From Natronohydrobacter sp. (lineage in GTDB: Bacteria > Pseudomonadota > Alphaproteobacteria > Rhodobacterales > Rhodobacteraceae): a stretch of 7,046 nt of DNA. Made by a program: the position numbers and the translations under genes. The stretch spans positions 1-7,046 of the forward strand of contig SKSL01000128.1 in the NCBI GenBank assembly GCA_007123015.1, given 5' to 3'. The notes below the pieces were generated by a model that saw only the letters and a program-made list of their open reading frames with translations, made no database searches and had not been told where the DNA came from. Below, in pieces: positions 1 through 6,012 of the stretch. The first letter of the stretch is position 1. The number at the start of each line of letters is the position of its first letter.

Positions 1-1164
1 GAAGTCATCGCCACAGGCCGCCTGACCACCTTTGCACCGCAATCGAAATATCAGCTCCAGGTCGAAAGCATCGAGCCGGCCGGCGCCGGTGCGCTCATGG
101 CGATGCTGGAACGGCGCAAGGCCGCGCTGGCCGCCGAGGGCCTTTTCGCGCCCGAACGCAAGCGCGCCCTGCCCTATCTGCCGCGCGTGATCGGGGTCGT
201 GACCTCACCACAAGGGGCCGTGATCCGCGATATCCTGCACCGGCTGCAGGACCGCTTCGGCGTGCATGTGCTTCTCTGGCCCGTCGCCGTACAAGGGCAG
301 ACCTGCGCGCCGGAAGTCGCGCGCGCTATTGCGGGCTTCAATGCGCTGCCGAGGGGGGGCACGATCCCCCGTCCTGATCTGCTGATCGTAGCACGCGGCG
401 GCGGGTCGATCGAGGATCTCTGGGGCTTCAACGAGGAAATCGTGGCGCGCGCTGCAGCGGGTAGCGTGATCCCGCTGATCTCTGCGGTCGGCCATGAGAC
501 CGACACCACGCTGATCGACTTCGCCGCTGACCAGCGCGCCCCCACCCCCACTGCTGCTGCAGAAATCGCGGTTCCTGTTCATGCCGACCTCTTGGCGCAT
601 GTCACCACTCTGGACGCACGCCTGACCCGCGCGGCCAGCCAGGCGGTCACCCAACGCCGCCAGCGCCTGTCAGACCTCGCGCGCGCCCTGCCCCGCGCAG
701 AGACGCTGCTCGCGCCCGCCTTGCAACGTTTCGACCAATGGGCTGAGCGCTTCCCGGGCAGTCTGCGGGCGCTGATGACCGCCAAACGCCAGGACCTGCG
801 CTCGACCGCTGCCGGATTGCGCCCTGCGACCATCGCAAGAGAGATCACGAAGGCCCAGGAGCGCCTGAGCGACCGTCAAACGCGCGCCGCACGCGCGATG
901 GCCACGCAACTTGACCGCCAGCGCACACAGTTGGACGCGCTCGAACGCTTGCGCCAATCACTGGGATATCCGGCAACGCTGGCACGCGGCTACGCGGTGC
1001 TGCGCGATGCCGAGGGATCGCTGCTGACCAATGCGAAAACGGCAGGGACCGCGCCCATACTGACCATCGAATTCGCTGACGGGCAGATCAAGGCGGCGCC
1101 GCAAAAGGTGCCAAAGACCGCGAAGCCCAAGCCGCAAAAGCCCGATCAAGGCAGCCTGTTCTGA
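1..1164 (+). CDS. xseA: Exodeoxyribonuclease VII large subunit, 5'-truncated by window edge
   Basis: Large, catalytic subunit of exonuclease VII, which with several XseB subunits degrades single-stranded DNA from both ends in the cytoplasm during repair and recombination. The reading frame is open from base 1 and gives 387 residues ending in a TGA. Judging by the usual family length of roughly 450-520, about the first 80-120 residues, most of the N-terminal OB-fold, lie outside the window. The first 30 residues look like the end of that OB-fold. The catalytic domain follows: GVVTSPQGAVIRD around residue 66, GGGSIEDLWGFNEE at 133-146, VGHETD at 163-168 and RAPTPTAAAE at 179-188, all family hallmarks. 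From about 190 to 330 the chain is Arg/Gln/Ala/Leu-rich and helical, matching the long coiled coil that binds XseB. The Lys/Pro-rich tail ends in QGSLF, a common XseA ending. The first in-frame ATG, at base 97, is internal and not the start. No xseB is seen here. Confidence 0.96.
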   Translation, partial: EVIATGRLTTFAPQSKYQLQVESIEPAGAGALMAMLERRKAALAAEGLFAPERKRALPYLPRVIGVVTSPQGAVIRDILHRLQDRFGVHVLLWPVAVQGQTCAPEVARAIAGFNALPRGGTIPRPDLLIVARGGGSIEDLWGFNEEIVARAAAGSVIPLISAVGHETDTTLIDFAADQRAPTPTAAAEIAVPVHADLLAHVTTLDARLTRAASQAVTQRRQRLSDLARALPRAETLLAPALQRFDQWAERFPGSLRALMTAKRQDLRSTAAGLRPATIAREITKAQERLSDRQTRAARAMATQLDRQRTQLDALERLRQSLGYPATLARGYAVLRDAEGSLLTNAKTAGTAPILTIEFADGQIKAAPQKVPKTAKPKPQKPDQGSLF

Positions 1165-1169
1165 TCTCG

Positions 1170-1191
1170 CATTTTCTTGCTGAAAATACTC
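1170..1191 (-). repeat. 22-bp intergenic repeat, copy 1
   Basis: Read on the minus strand this is GAGTATTTTCAGCAAGAAAATG (shown here in two parts: GAGTATTTTCAG then CAAGAAAATG with shared bases as in the sequence). It matches the stretch at 5595-5616 at 21 of 22 positions and in the same orientation. It begins 5 bp after the xseA stop codon. It contains a small inverted repeat, TTTTC and GAAAA around AGCAA. In minus-strand direction it lies downstream of the aminotransferase gene and just after a small GC hairpin at 1196-1218, an arrangement repeated at the second copy. Similar GAGTATTTT-type intergenic motifs are familiar to me from Rhodobacterales genomes, but I cannot confirm this here. 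The function is unknown; a transcript-end or processing signal is possible. Confidence 0.6.
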
Positions 1192-1195
1192 AAGG

Positions 1196-1218
1196 CGTCT
1201 AGCGCAACGCGCCAGACG
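1196..1218 (-). terminator. Weak hairpin, possible terminator of the aminotransferase operon
   Basis: CGTCT at 1196-1200 pairs with AGACG at 1214-1218, and GCG at 1202-1204 pairs with CGC at 1208-1210 around a CAA loop, leaving unpaired bases between the two stems. On the minus strand the hairpin lies 21 bp past the aminotransferase stop and is followed by CCTTGAGTATTTT. There is no clean U run, so it is not a textbook intrinsic terminator. The convergent xseA transcript would also cross it and has no U run after it. It may act with repeat copy 1. Confidence is low. Confidence 0.3.
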
Positions 1219-1239
1219 GACAGCGCCCGATGCCCTCTG

Positions 1240-2418
1240 TTATCGCGTCACGCTGGCAATCGCGCGCGCGCAAGCTGTACTATTCCTGACAGAGAGCCCG
1301 GCCATGTTGGCCCGCCCATCGTCGAGCAGATAGACCCCATGTTCGACACGCAGCCTTTGCACTTCTTCGGGCGAGAGCGGCAAGAGCGAGAACATGCCCT
1401 GTTCAGCCCCGACCCCGGCAAAGCGATCCGATCCGGTCTCGTCACGCAGCGCTTCGGCCAGTGCGCGGCGATTGGTCTGCACGCGGTTGCGCATTTCTGC
1501 CAGCTCGCTTTCCCACTGGTGCCGCAGGGCCACATCGCCCAAGATCGTACTGACAACGCGCGCGCCGTGATCCGGCGGAAAGGCGAAATTCTGGCGGTTC
1601 AGACCCGCCAGCACTGCGGCCAGGTTGCTGCGCTGCGTCGCATCGACAATCGCCATCGCGATCCCCACGCGTTCACGGTACAGGCCGAAATTCTTCGAGC
1701 AGCTCGCTGCAACCAGCACTTCCGGCAAGCGTGCTGCCAGATGGCGCAGCCCACCGGCATCCGCGTCCAGCCCCTCGCCGAAGCCCTGATAGGCCATATC
1801 GATGAAAGGCACTGCGCCCCGCCGTGACAAGAGCGCTCCGATCTCGGCCCAGTCCTGCGCTACAAGATCGACACCGGTCGGATTGTGGCAGCAGCCATGC
1901 AAAAGCACCACATCGCCCGCGCGGACATGTTCCAGATCCGCGAACATCGCCGCCTGATCCAGTCCCCCCTCGGGCGCAAGATAGCGATAGGGGCGCGTCT
2001 GCAATCCTGCTGCTGTGATCAGCGGCAGATGATTGGGCCAGGTCTGCGCGCTGACCCAGATCACAGCCTCTGGTCTGGCCTTCCGGATCAATTCGCAAAT
2101 CTGCCGCACAGCCGCTGTCCCGCCGGGTGCACCGACAGCCGCCACCCGCGCAGACGGCACAGCACCGCCCAGCAGCAGGCTTTCCATCGCGTTCAGAAAA
2201 GCCGCATCGCCCGCCAGTGACAGGTAGCTCTTGCTGTCCTGAGCTTGCAGGATTTGCGCCTCTGCGGCCTTGACCGCCGCCATGACCGGCGTGTGGCCAC
2301 GCTCATCGCGGTAAACACCGACCCCCAGATCGATCTTGTCTGGCCGCGGATCCGCCGCGTAAGCCTGCATCAAGGCAATGATCGCATCTTCTTTCGGGGC
2401 AGCAAGGGTTTCGAACAT
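1240..2418 (-). CDS. Class I aspartate/aromatic amino acid aminotransferase (AspC/TyrB family)
   Basis: A PLP-dependent fold-type I aminotransferase of 392 residues, the usual length for AspC/TyrB. It exchanges the amino group between aspartate, glutamate or aromatic amino acids and their 2-oxo acids in the cytoplasm. The expected active-site residues are visible: Tyr65 in SYLSLAGD, Trp127 in TWPNH, Asn179 in HNPTG, Asp207 and Tyr210 in DMAYQGFG, the PLP-binding Lys242 in SCSKNFGLYRERVG with Arg250, and Arg369 in GRANMAG, which binds the substrate alpha-carboxylate. Arg275, before PPDHGA, aligns with the Arg292 that binds the side-chain carboxylate of dicarboxylic substrates, so dual dicarboxylic/aromatic specificity is likely. 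The sequence resembles the Paracoccus denitrificans aromatic aminotransferase as I remember it. It starts 7 bp after the GNAT stop as the last gene of the sseA operon, with only a weak AGAAAG ribosome binding site, suggesting translational coupling. The exact substrate is an inference; cysteine is a plausible one given sseA. Confidence 0.93.
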   Translation of the reverse strand: MFETLAAPKEDAIIALMQAYAADPRPDKIDLGVGVYRDERGHTPVMAAVKAAEAQILQAQDSKSYLSLAGDAAFLNAMESLLLGGAVPSARVAAVGAPGGTAAVRQICELIRKARPEAVIWVSAQTWPNHLPLITAAGLQTRPYRYLAPEGGLDQAAMFADLEHVRAGDVVLLHGCCHNPTGVDLVAQDWAEIGALLSRRGAVPFIDMAYQGFGEGLDADAGGLRHLAARLPEVLVAASCSKNFGLYRERVGIAMAIVDATQRSNLAAVLAGLNRQNFAFPPDHGARVVSTILGDVALRHQWESELAEMRNRVQTNRRALAEALRDETGSDRFAGVGAEQGMFSLLPLSPEEVQRLRVEHGVYLLDDGRANMAGLSVRNSTACARAIASVTR

Positions 2419-2425
2419 GGCGCAA

Positions 2426-2986
2426 TCAGCTTTCTGCCGGGGACCAGTCGCGGGTCAGAACACGCTGGCGCTGTTCGCGCCGGTCAACTGTAAACCCATG
2501 TTTCTGATATTGGATCAGCGCACGCGGATGATCCAGAGTGCAGGTATTCACGCGCAGACAGGACAGCCCTGCACGCGCCCAGGCCGTGAGGATCGCAGTG
2601 CGCAGCATCCAGGACCCAAGGCCGCGCCCGACAGAGCAAGGCACCAGCCCGAAATAGGCCAGCTCACAGGCCTCGTCCGCACGCCAGTCGAGCACGAAGA
2701 AACCACGCGGCCAGCCCTGATCGATCAACGAAAAAAGCGCCACATCCGGGCTTGCCAACCAATCCGCGATATCGGCCTCTTCCGATCCGTGCAGGTCGGT
2801 CCAGGCATAATCACGCCCGACCGCGTCATAGAGCGCGCGAAAATACCAGACCGGTGGCTGTTCCGCCTTGAGCAGCGCGCCGGTCATCCCCGCGGGTGCC
2901 GGAGGCCAGCCATACCCGGGCCGCGCTGTCATTTCGAGGAATGTGACCGTGTAATCGACAGTCTCGCCTGCGCGATGCGTGGTCAT
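2426..2986 (-). CDS. GNAT family N-acetyltransferase, substrate unknown
   Basis: A 186-residue protein of the GNAT fold, which moves an acetyl group from acetyl-CoA to an amine. Motif A is at about 107-130, with ELAYFGLVP forming beta-4 and VGRGLGSWML forming the acetyl-CoA pyrophosphate loop. Motif B is at 147-165, with NTCTLDHPRALIQYQKHGF, the conserved Tyr and the C-terminal GF turn. I recognise the NTCTLDHP-type signature as typical of one uncharacterised GNAT subfamily, but know no substrate for it. I chose the ATG at 2986 because it forms an ATGA overlap with the sseA stop (4 bp), a typical coupled start. The open frame could extend 15 codons further into sseA, but that is less likely. 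It lies between a mercaptopyruvate sulfurtransferase and an aminotransferase, 7 bp before the latter, so an amino acid or thiol amine substrate is a reasonable guess. There is no signal peptide or membrane segment, so it is probably cytoplasmic. Confidence 0.87.
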   Translation of the reverse strand: MTTHRAGETVDYTVTFLEMTARPGYGWPPAPAGMTGALLKAEQPPVWYFRALYDAVGRDYAWTDLHGSEEADIADWLASPDVALFSLIDQGWPRGFFVLDWRADEACELAYFGLVPCSVGRGLGSWMLRTAILTAWARAGLSCLRVNTCTLDHPRALIQYQKHGFTVDRREQRQRVLTRDWSPAES

Positions 2987-3828
2987 CCGGTCTCGACTTT
3001 CAGATCCGGGAACTGGCCCCATTCTGCCCATGATCCATCGTAAAGCGCATGCGCCCGATGCCCAAGGATTTCCAGCCCCAGACTGAGCACGGCCGCAGTC
3101 ACCCCTGACCCGCAGGTGGTGATCACCTGCCGGTCCAGATCAACCCCGGCCCCTTCAAAGGCCGCGCGCAGCGTATCGCCGCGCTTCATTGTGCCATCGG
3201 CGTTAAGAAGTTGTATGAAGGGCAGGTTCAGCGCCCCCGGCATATGGCCAGCGCGCAGCCCCTCGCGCGGCTCTGGCGTATCACCGCGAAACCGCTCGGC
3301 CGGGCGTGCATCGACGATCTGCCAGTCGCGAAGCTTCACAGCAGCAGCGACCTGGCTCACATCCTTGACCAGATGGTTCTGGCGCTGGACTGTGATATGA
3401 CGCTCGCGCGGCACCGGGGGCATGTCTTCAACCACGCGCCCTTCCGCCTGCCATTTGGGAAAGCCGCCATCCAGCACGGCCACATCGCTCTTGCCCATCA
3501 GCCGGAACAGCCACCAGACGCGCGCTGCCGAAAACAGCCCCATCCCGTCATAAATCACCACCTGATGCCCGTCACCCACGCCCATCGCGCGCATGCGGGA
3601 CATGAATTTCTCGACCGGCGGCGCCATATGCGGCAGATTTGAGCGGGTGTCGCTGATCTCATCAAGATCGAAGAAACGCGCGCCGGGGATATGGGCGGCT
3701 GCGTATTCCGCGCGCCCGTCGCGGCCCATTTGCGGCAGATACCAGCTGGCATCAAGGATGCGCAGATCCGGGTCGCTCAGATGCGTGTCCAGCCATTCGG
3801 TCGAGACCAGTGTTTTCGGATCGTCCAT
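2983..3828 (-). CDS. sseA: 3-mercaptopyruvate sulfurtransferase
   Basis: A tandem-rhodanese enzyme of 281 residues, the usual family length. It moves sulfur from 3-mercaptopyruvate to a thiol or cyanide acceptor, leaving pyruvate. The first rhodanese domain spans about 6-130 (LVSTEWL, AHIPGARFFDLDEISD, VVIYDGMGLFSAARVWW, VLDGGFPKW) and is the non-catalytic half. The second spans about 155-278 and holds the catalytic Cys239 in the loop CGSGVT at 239-244. A CGSGVT loop marks mercaptopyruvate sulfurtransferases; thiosulfate sulfurtransferases carry a basic CRKGVT-type loop. The start is the ATG at 3828, with AAAGGG at 3837-3842 eight bases upstream; a longer frame reaching back to 4020 would run antisense into zapE and adds nothing family-like. 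It is the first gene of a minus-strand operon, its TGA overlapping the GNAT start. It is divergent from zapE, with a candidate promoter at 3860-3888. No signal peptide is visible, so it is probably cytoplasmic. Confidence 0.95.
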   Translation of the reverse strand: MDDPKTLVSTEWLDTHLSDPDLRILDASWYLPQMGRDGRAEYAAAHIPGARFFDLDEISDTRSNLPHMAPPVEKFMSRMRAMGVGDGHQVVIYDGMGLFSAARVWWLFRLMGKSDVAVLDGGFPKWQAEGRVVEDMPPVPRERHITVQRQNHLVKDVSQVAAAVKLRDWQIVDARPAERFRGDTPEPREGLRAGHMPGALNLPFIQLLNADGTMKRGDTLRAAFEGAGVDLDRQVITTCGSGVTAAVLSLGLEILGHRAHALYDGSWAEWGQFPDLKVETG

Positions 3829-3859
3829 CAGCCACACCCTTTCAAAATTGCTGCCCTTA

Positions 3860-3888
3860 TTCCTAAAGCTGCAAATGCCCTGTGACAA
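3860..3888 (-). promoter_or_regulatory. Candidate sigma-70-type promoter of the sseA operon
   Basis: On the minus strand TTGTCA (3888-3883) is followed after exactly 17 bp by TAGGAA (3865-3860). The -35 box matches TTGACA at 5 of 6 positions; the -10 box is poor at 3 of 6. Transcription would start near 3853, leaving a leader of about 25 bases that carries the AAAGGG ribosome binding site of sseA. This is inferred from sequence only. I found no convincing -35/-10 pair for the divergent zapE gene in the same 110-bp region. Confidence 0.4.
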
Positions 3889-3938
3889 GACGACCGGCAG
3901 GGCTTTCGCGCCTGCAGGCTTTGGCGTAATCAGCCTAC

Positions 3939-5018
3939 ATGAATCTGACCCAAGCCTATGACACTCTTGTTGATGCGGGAAAGCTGCGCCCGGATGCTGC
4001 CCAGCGCGGCGCCATGCCACTTTTTGATCCGATCATCGCCTATCTTGCCAAGCCTGCCCCCAGAACAACGGGCTTGCGTGGCTTTCTGGGGCGCAACAAG
4101 CCCGAGACACCGCCCGCGCTCTATATCTGGGGCGGGGTCGGACGCGGCAAATCCATGCTGATGGACCTGTTCGTGGCCCATATTGGCGATGTGCCCAAGC
4201 GCCGGGTGCATTTTCATGCTTTCATGCAGGAATTCCATTCAGGACTGCATGCGGCACGTCAACGCGGGGTCGAAGATGCTCTGATCCCAGTGGCTGACAA
4301 GGTGGCAGCCGAGGTGCGGCTGCTCGCCTTTGATGAGATGCAGATCACTGATATCACGGATGCGATGTTGGTGGGGCGGCTTTTCGAGCGGCTGATGGCC
4401 GCGGGGGTCGCGATTGTCACCACCTCGAACCGAGTGCCGGATGACCTGTACAAGGATGGGCTGAACCGCGCGCTCTTCCTGCCTTTCATCGAGATGATCA
4501 AGACGCGCATGGTGGTGCATGAGCTGGTCTCGGAAACTGACTATCGCCAGCACCGTCTGGCCGGAACGCAAGTCTATTTCAGCCCGGCCGGGGCGCAGGC
4601 GCGCGCCGAGATGACGCGCATCTGGGACGAATTGACCGGCCATGATCCGGGCATCCCCTTGCATTTGCGCGTAAAGGGTCGCGATGTGGTGATCCCGAGA
4701 GCACATAATGGTGTGGGACGCGCCAGTTTCTGGGATCTCTGCGGCCAGCCCCTGGGACCGGGCGACTATCTGGCCATCGCGCAAGCGCTCCGCGTGCTGA
4801 TGCTCGATGACATCCCCTATCTCTCGGCCACCAATTACAACGAGGCCAAACGCTTCGTCACCCTGATCGATACCCTCTACGAAGCCCGCGTGCGCCTGGT
4901 CGCCTCTGCTGTGTCAGACCCCGAACGGCTCTATACCGAGGGCGCGGGCAGCTTTGAATTCGAACGCACCGCGAGCCGATTGCGCGAAATGCAATCTGCG
5001 GGTTGGGGCCAGACCTGA
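3939..5018 (+). CDS. zapE: ZapE/AFG1-family ATPase (cell division protein ZapE)
   Basis: A 359-residue P-loop ATPase of the AFG1/LACE1/ZapE family. In E. coli ZapE is cytoplasmic, associates with the FtsZ ring late in division and affects FtsZ bundling; mitochondrial relatives act in protein quality control. Visible features are an N-terminal region (1-60) with LRPDAAQ; Walker A GGVGRGKS at 65-72 (Lys71), after LYIW; RRVHFHAFMQEFH at 88-100, a family signature; Walker B LLAFDE at 128-133, followed by MQITDITDAM; a sensor-type TTSNRVPDDLY at 161-171; NRALFLPFIEMI at 176-187; and the C-terminal signature RFVTLIDTLYE at 305-315. The length is normal and all ATPase motifs are intact. The start ATG fits the family N-terminus, yet no Shine-Dalgarno sequence precedes it (GTAATCAGCCTAC), so the message may be leaderless or poorly initiated. 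It is divergent from sseA and converges on hslV with a 16-bp gap. It appears to be a single-gene transcript. Confidence 0.95.
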   Translation: MNLTQAYDTLVDAGKLRPDAAQRGAMPLFDPIIAYLAKPAPRTTGLRGFLGRNKPETPPALYIWGGVGRGKSMLMDLFVAHIGDVPKRRVHFHAFMQEFHSGLHAARQRGVEDALIPVADKVAAEVRLLAFDEMQITDITDAMLVGRLFERLMAAGVAIVTTSNRVPDDLYKDGLNRALFLPFIEMIKTRMVVHELVSETDYRQHRLAGTQVYFSPAGAQARAEMTRIWDELTGHDPGIPLHLRVKGRDVVIPRAHNGVGRASFWDLCGQPLGPGDYLAIAQALRVLMLDDIPYLSATNYNEAKRFVTLIDTLYEARVRLVASAVSDPERLYTEGAGSFEFERTASRLREMQSAGWGQT

Positions 5019-5034
5019 CGCTGCCCTGCAAGGC

Positions 5035-5586
5035 TCAGGCGCTGATCCGCTCGACAGTCAGATTGCCATTGGTATAGACACAGATATCTGCCGCAATCGC
5101 CATGGCGCGCCGTGCCACGTCTTCGGCAGAGAGCGCAGTCTCCATCAACCCGCGTGCCGCAGCCAGTGCAAAATTCCCGCCCGATCCGATCGCGGCCACA
5201 TCATGCTCTGGCTCAAGCACATCGCCTGCGCCCGTGATCACGAACAGATCACGCCCATCGGACACGATCAGCATCGCCTCCAGCTTTTGTAGGAATTTAT
5301 CTGTCCGCCAATCCTTCGCAAGCTCCACGGACGCCCGCGCCAGCTGTCCCGGTGTTGCTTCCAGCTTGGCTTCCAACCGCTCAAGCAGCGTGAACGCATC
5401 CGCAGTGGACCCGGCAAAGCCTGCCACCACATCATAGCCACCCGGGGAAAGCCTGCGCACCTTGCGCGCCGTTCCCTTGATCACAGTCTGGCCCAGCGAG
5501 ACCTGACCGTCGCCGGCCACGACCACCTCTCCCCCGCGCCGCACTGCCAGAATCGTTGTGCCATGCCAGCCCGGAAAATCGTGCAT
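5035..5586 (-). CDS. hslV: HslV, peptidase subunit of the ATP-dependent HslUV protease
   Basis: A 183-residue N-terminal-nucleophile threonine peptidase that forms the double-hexamer core of HslUV (ClpYQ) and degrades proteins unfolded by the HslU ATPase in the cytoplasm, notably during heat stress. The nucleophile should be Thr10, the first Thr of GTTILAVRR, aligned with the Thr that follows Met in E. coli HslV. The nine residues before it, MHDFPGWHG, would be a propeptide that must be removed; such an extension is usual in alphaproteobacteria. Other family features are VVVAGDGQVSLGQTVIKG at 21-38, with ARKVRRL after it, GFAGSTADAFTL, DKFLQKLEAMLIV and AIGSGGNFALAAARGL. The start is ATG 5586, preceded by GAGG five bases upstream; the frame stays open back to 5685 but that part runs through the trxA terminator. 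Genes on both sides are known (trxA upstream, convergent zapE downstream), so hslU is not adjacent here. Confidence 0.96.
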   Translation of the reverse strand: MHDFPGWHGTTILAVRRGGEVVVAGDGQVSLGQTVIKGTARKVRRLSPGGYDVVAGFAGSTADAFTLLERLEAKLEATPGQLARASVELAKDWRTDKFLQKLEAMLIVSDGRDLFVITGAGDVLEPEHDVAAIGSGGNFALAAARGLMETALSAEDVARRAMAIAADICVYTNGNLTVERISA

Positions 5587-5594
5587 CGCAGCCT

Positions 5595-5616
5595 CATTTT
5601 TTTGCTGAAAATACTC
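5595..5616 (-). repeat. 22-bp intergenic repeat, copy 2
   Basis: This is the second copy of the element at 1170-1191, same orientation, 21 of 22 bases identical (one C-to-T change on the + strand at position 7). Read on the minus strand it goes from GAGTATTTT to AAAAAATG, and its last G is the first base of the GAGG ribosome binding site of hslV. Just upstream on the minus strand is a small hairpin, CGCC-TCC-GGCG (5618-5628), mirroring the hairpin next to copy 1. It lies after the trxA terminator and so in the hslV leader or promoter region. Confidence 0.6.
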
Positions 5617-5653
5617 CCGCCGGAGGCGCATCTCTCCGCCAGCGATCACATTG

Positions 5654-5680
5654 AAAAAGGGCGCGCGCGGAGCGCGCCCT
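5654..5680 (-). terminator. Intrinsic terminator of trxA
   Basis: On the minus strand, eight bases after the trxA stop codon, AGGGCGCGC (5680-5672) pairs perfectly with GCGCGCCCT (5666-5658) around a 5-base loop, and the run TTTTT (5658-5654) follows. A 9-bp GC-rich stem followed by a U run is a standard Rho-independent terminator. It should separate addA-trxA transcription from hslV. Confidence 0.85.
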
Positions 5681-5688
5681 CTCACAGA

Positions 5689-6009
5689 TCAGACCGATTC
5701 GCTGATCCAGCTCTGCAGGGCCGATTTCGGCGCAGCCCCCACCTTGTTCGACACGACCTGCCCGTCACGGAACAGAAACAGCGCCGGGATCCCGCGAATC
5801 CCCATCGACGCCGCCGTGTTCGGGTTCTCGTCCACATTGACCTTGGCGATCTTCACGCGACCGTCGAATTCGGCGGACAGCTCTTCAAGTGCCGGGCCGA
5901 TCTGCTTGCACGGCCCGCACCATTCGGCCCAGAAATCGACCACAACAGGGATATCGGACTGGCGCACTTCGGCGTCGAAAGTGGCATCGGTGACAGCAAC
6001 AGTGGGCAT
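5689..6009 (-). CDS. trxA: Thioredoxin 1
   Basis: A 106-residue thioredoxin, the usual length (E. coli TrxA is about 109). It reduces disulfides in cytoplasmic proteins and is recharged by thioredoxin reductase. The active site is WCGPCK at 30-35 with Cys31 and Cys34. The buried Asp25 in VVDFWAEW, the NVDENPNTA stretch at 58-66 and the cis-proline Pro75 in GIRGIPALFLF are all present, so it should be active. I chose ATG 6009 because GGAGGGG lies immediately upstream and the protein then begins like other thioredoxins; a TTG four codons further upstream would fall beyond that site. It lies 34 bp after the addA stop in the same direction and is followed by a strong terminator, so it is probably the last gene of an addA-trxA transcript, although I cannot exclude its own promoter inside addA. 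Confidence 0.97.
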   Translation of the reverse strand: MPTVAVTDATFDAEVRQSDIPVVVDFWAEWCGPCKQIGPALEELSAEFDGRVKIAKVNVDENPNTAASMGIRGIPALFLFRDGQVVSNKVGAAPKSALQSWISESV

Positions 6010-6012
6010 GAA

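Noticed and set aside
205..654. 149-residue open frame on the minus strand inside xseA
   Set aside because: Antisense to the conserved XseA catalytic region; unusual composition and no recognisable protein.
1177..1827. 216-residue open frame on the + strand, antisense to the aminotransferase
   Set aside because: It lies opposite a gene with complete PLP-enzyme motifs, has low-complexity Arg/His/Gln composition and no recognisable domain. It is a by-product of high GC content.
2378..3043. 221-residue open frame on the + strand, antisense to the GNAT gene
   Set aside because: No family features; the opposite strand has clear GNAT motifs and coupled gene overlaps.
3829..4020. N-terminal extension of SseA by 64 residues
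   Set aside because: The extension would cross the promoter region and the start of zapE, does not look like rhodanese sequence, and the ATG at 3828 has a well-spaced AAAGGG site.
4239..4784. 181-residue open frame on the minus strand inside zapE
   Set aside because: It is antisense to the ATPase Walker and signature motifs and shows no domain or ribosome site.
5019..5045. Possible terminator hairpin GCCTTGCAGGGC between zapE and hslV
   Set aside because: The stem is only 4-5 bp with a G-T pair, almost no loop and no U run on either strand.
5587..5685. N-terminal extension of HslV by 33 residues
   Set aside because: It would translate the trxA terminator and the repeat; the ATG at 5586 has a GAGG site and gives the family's usual length.
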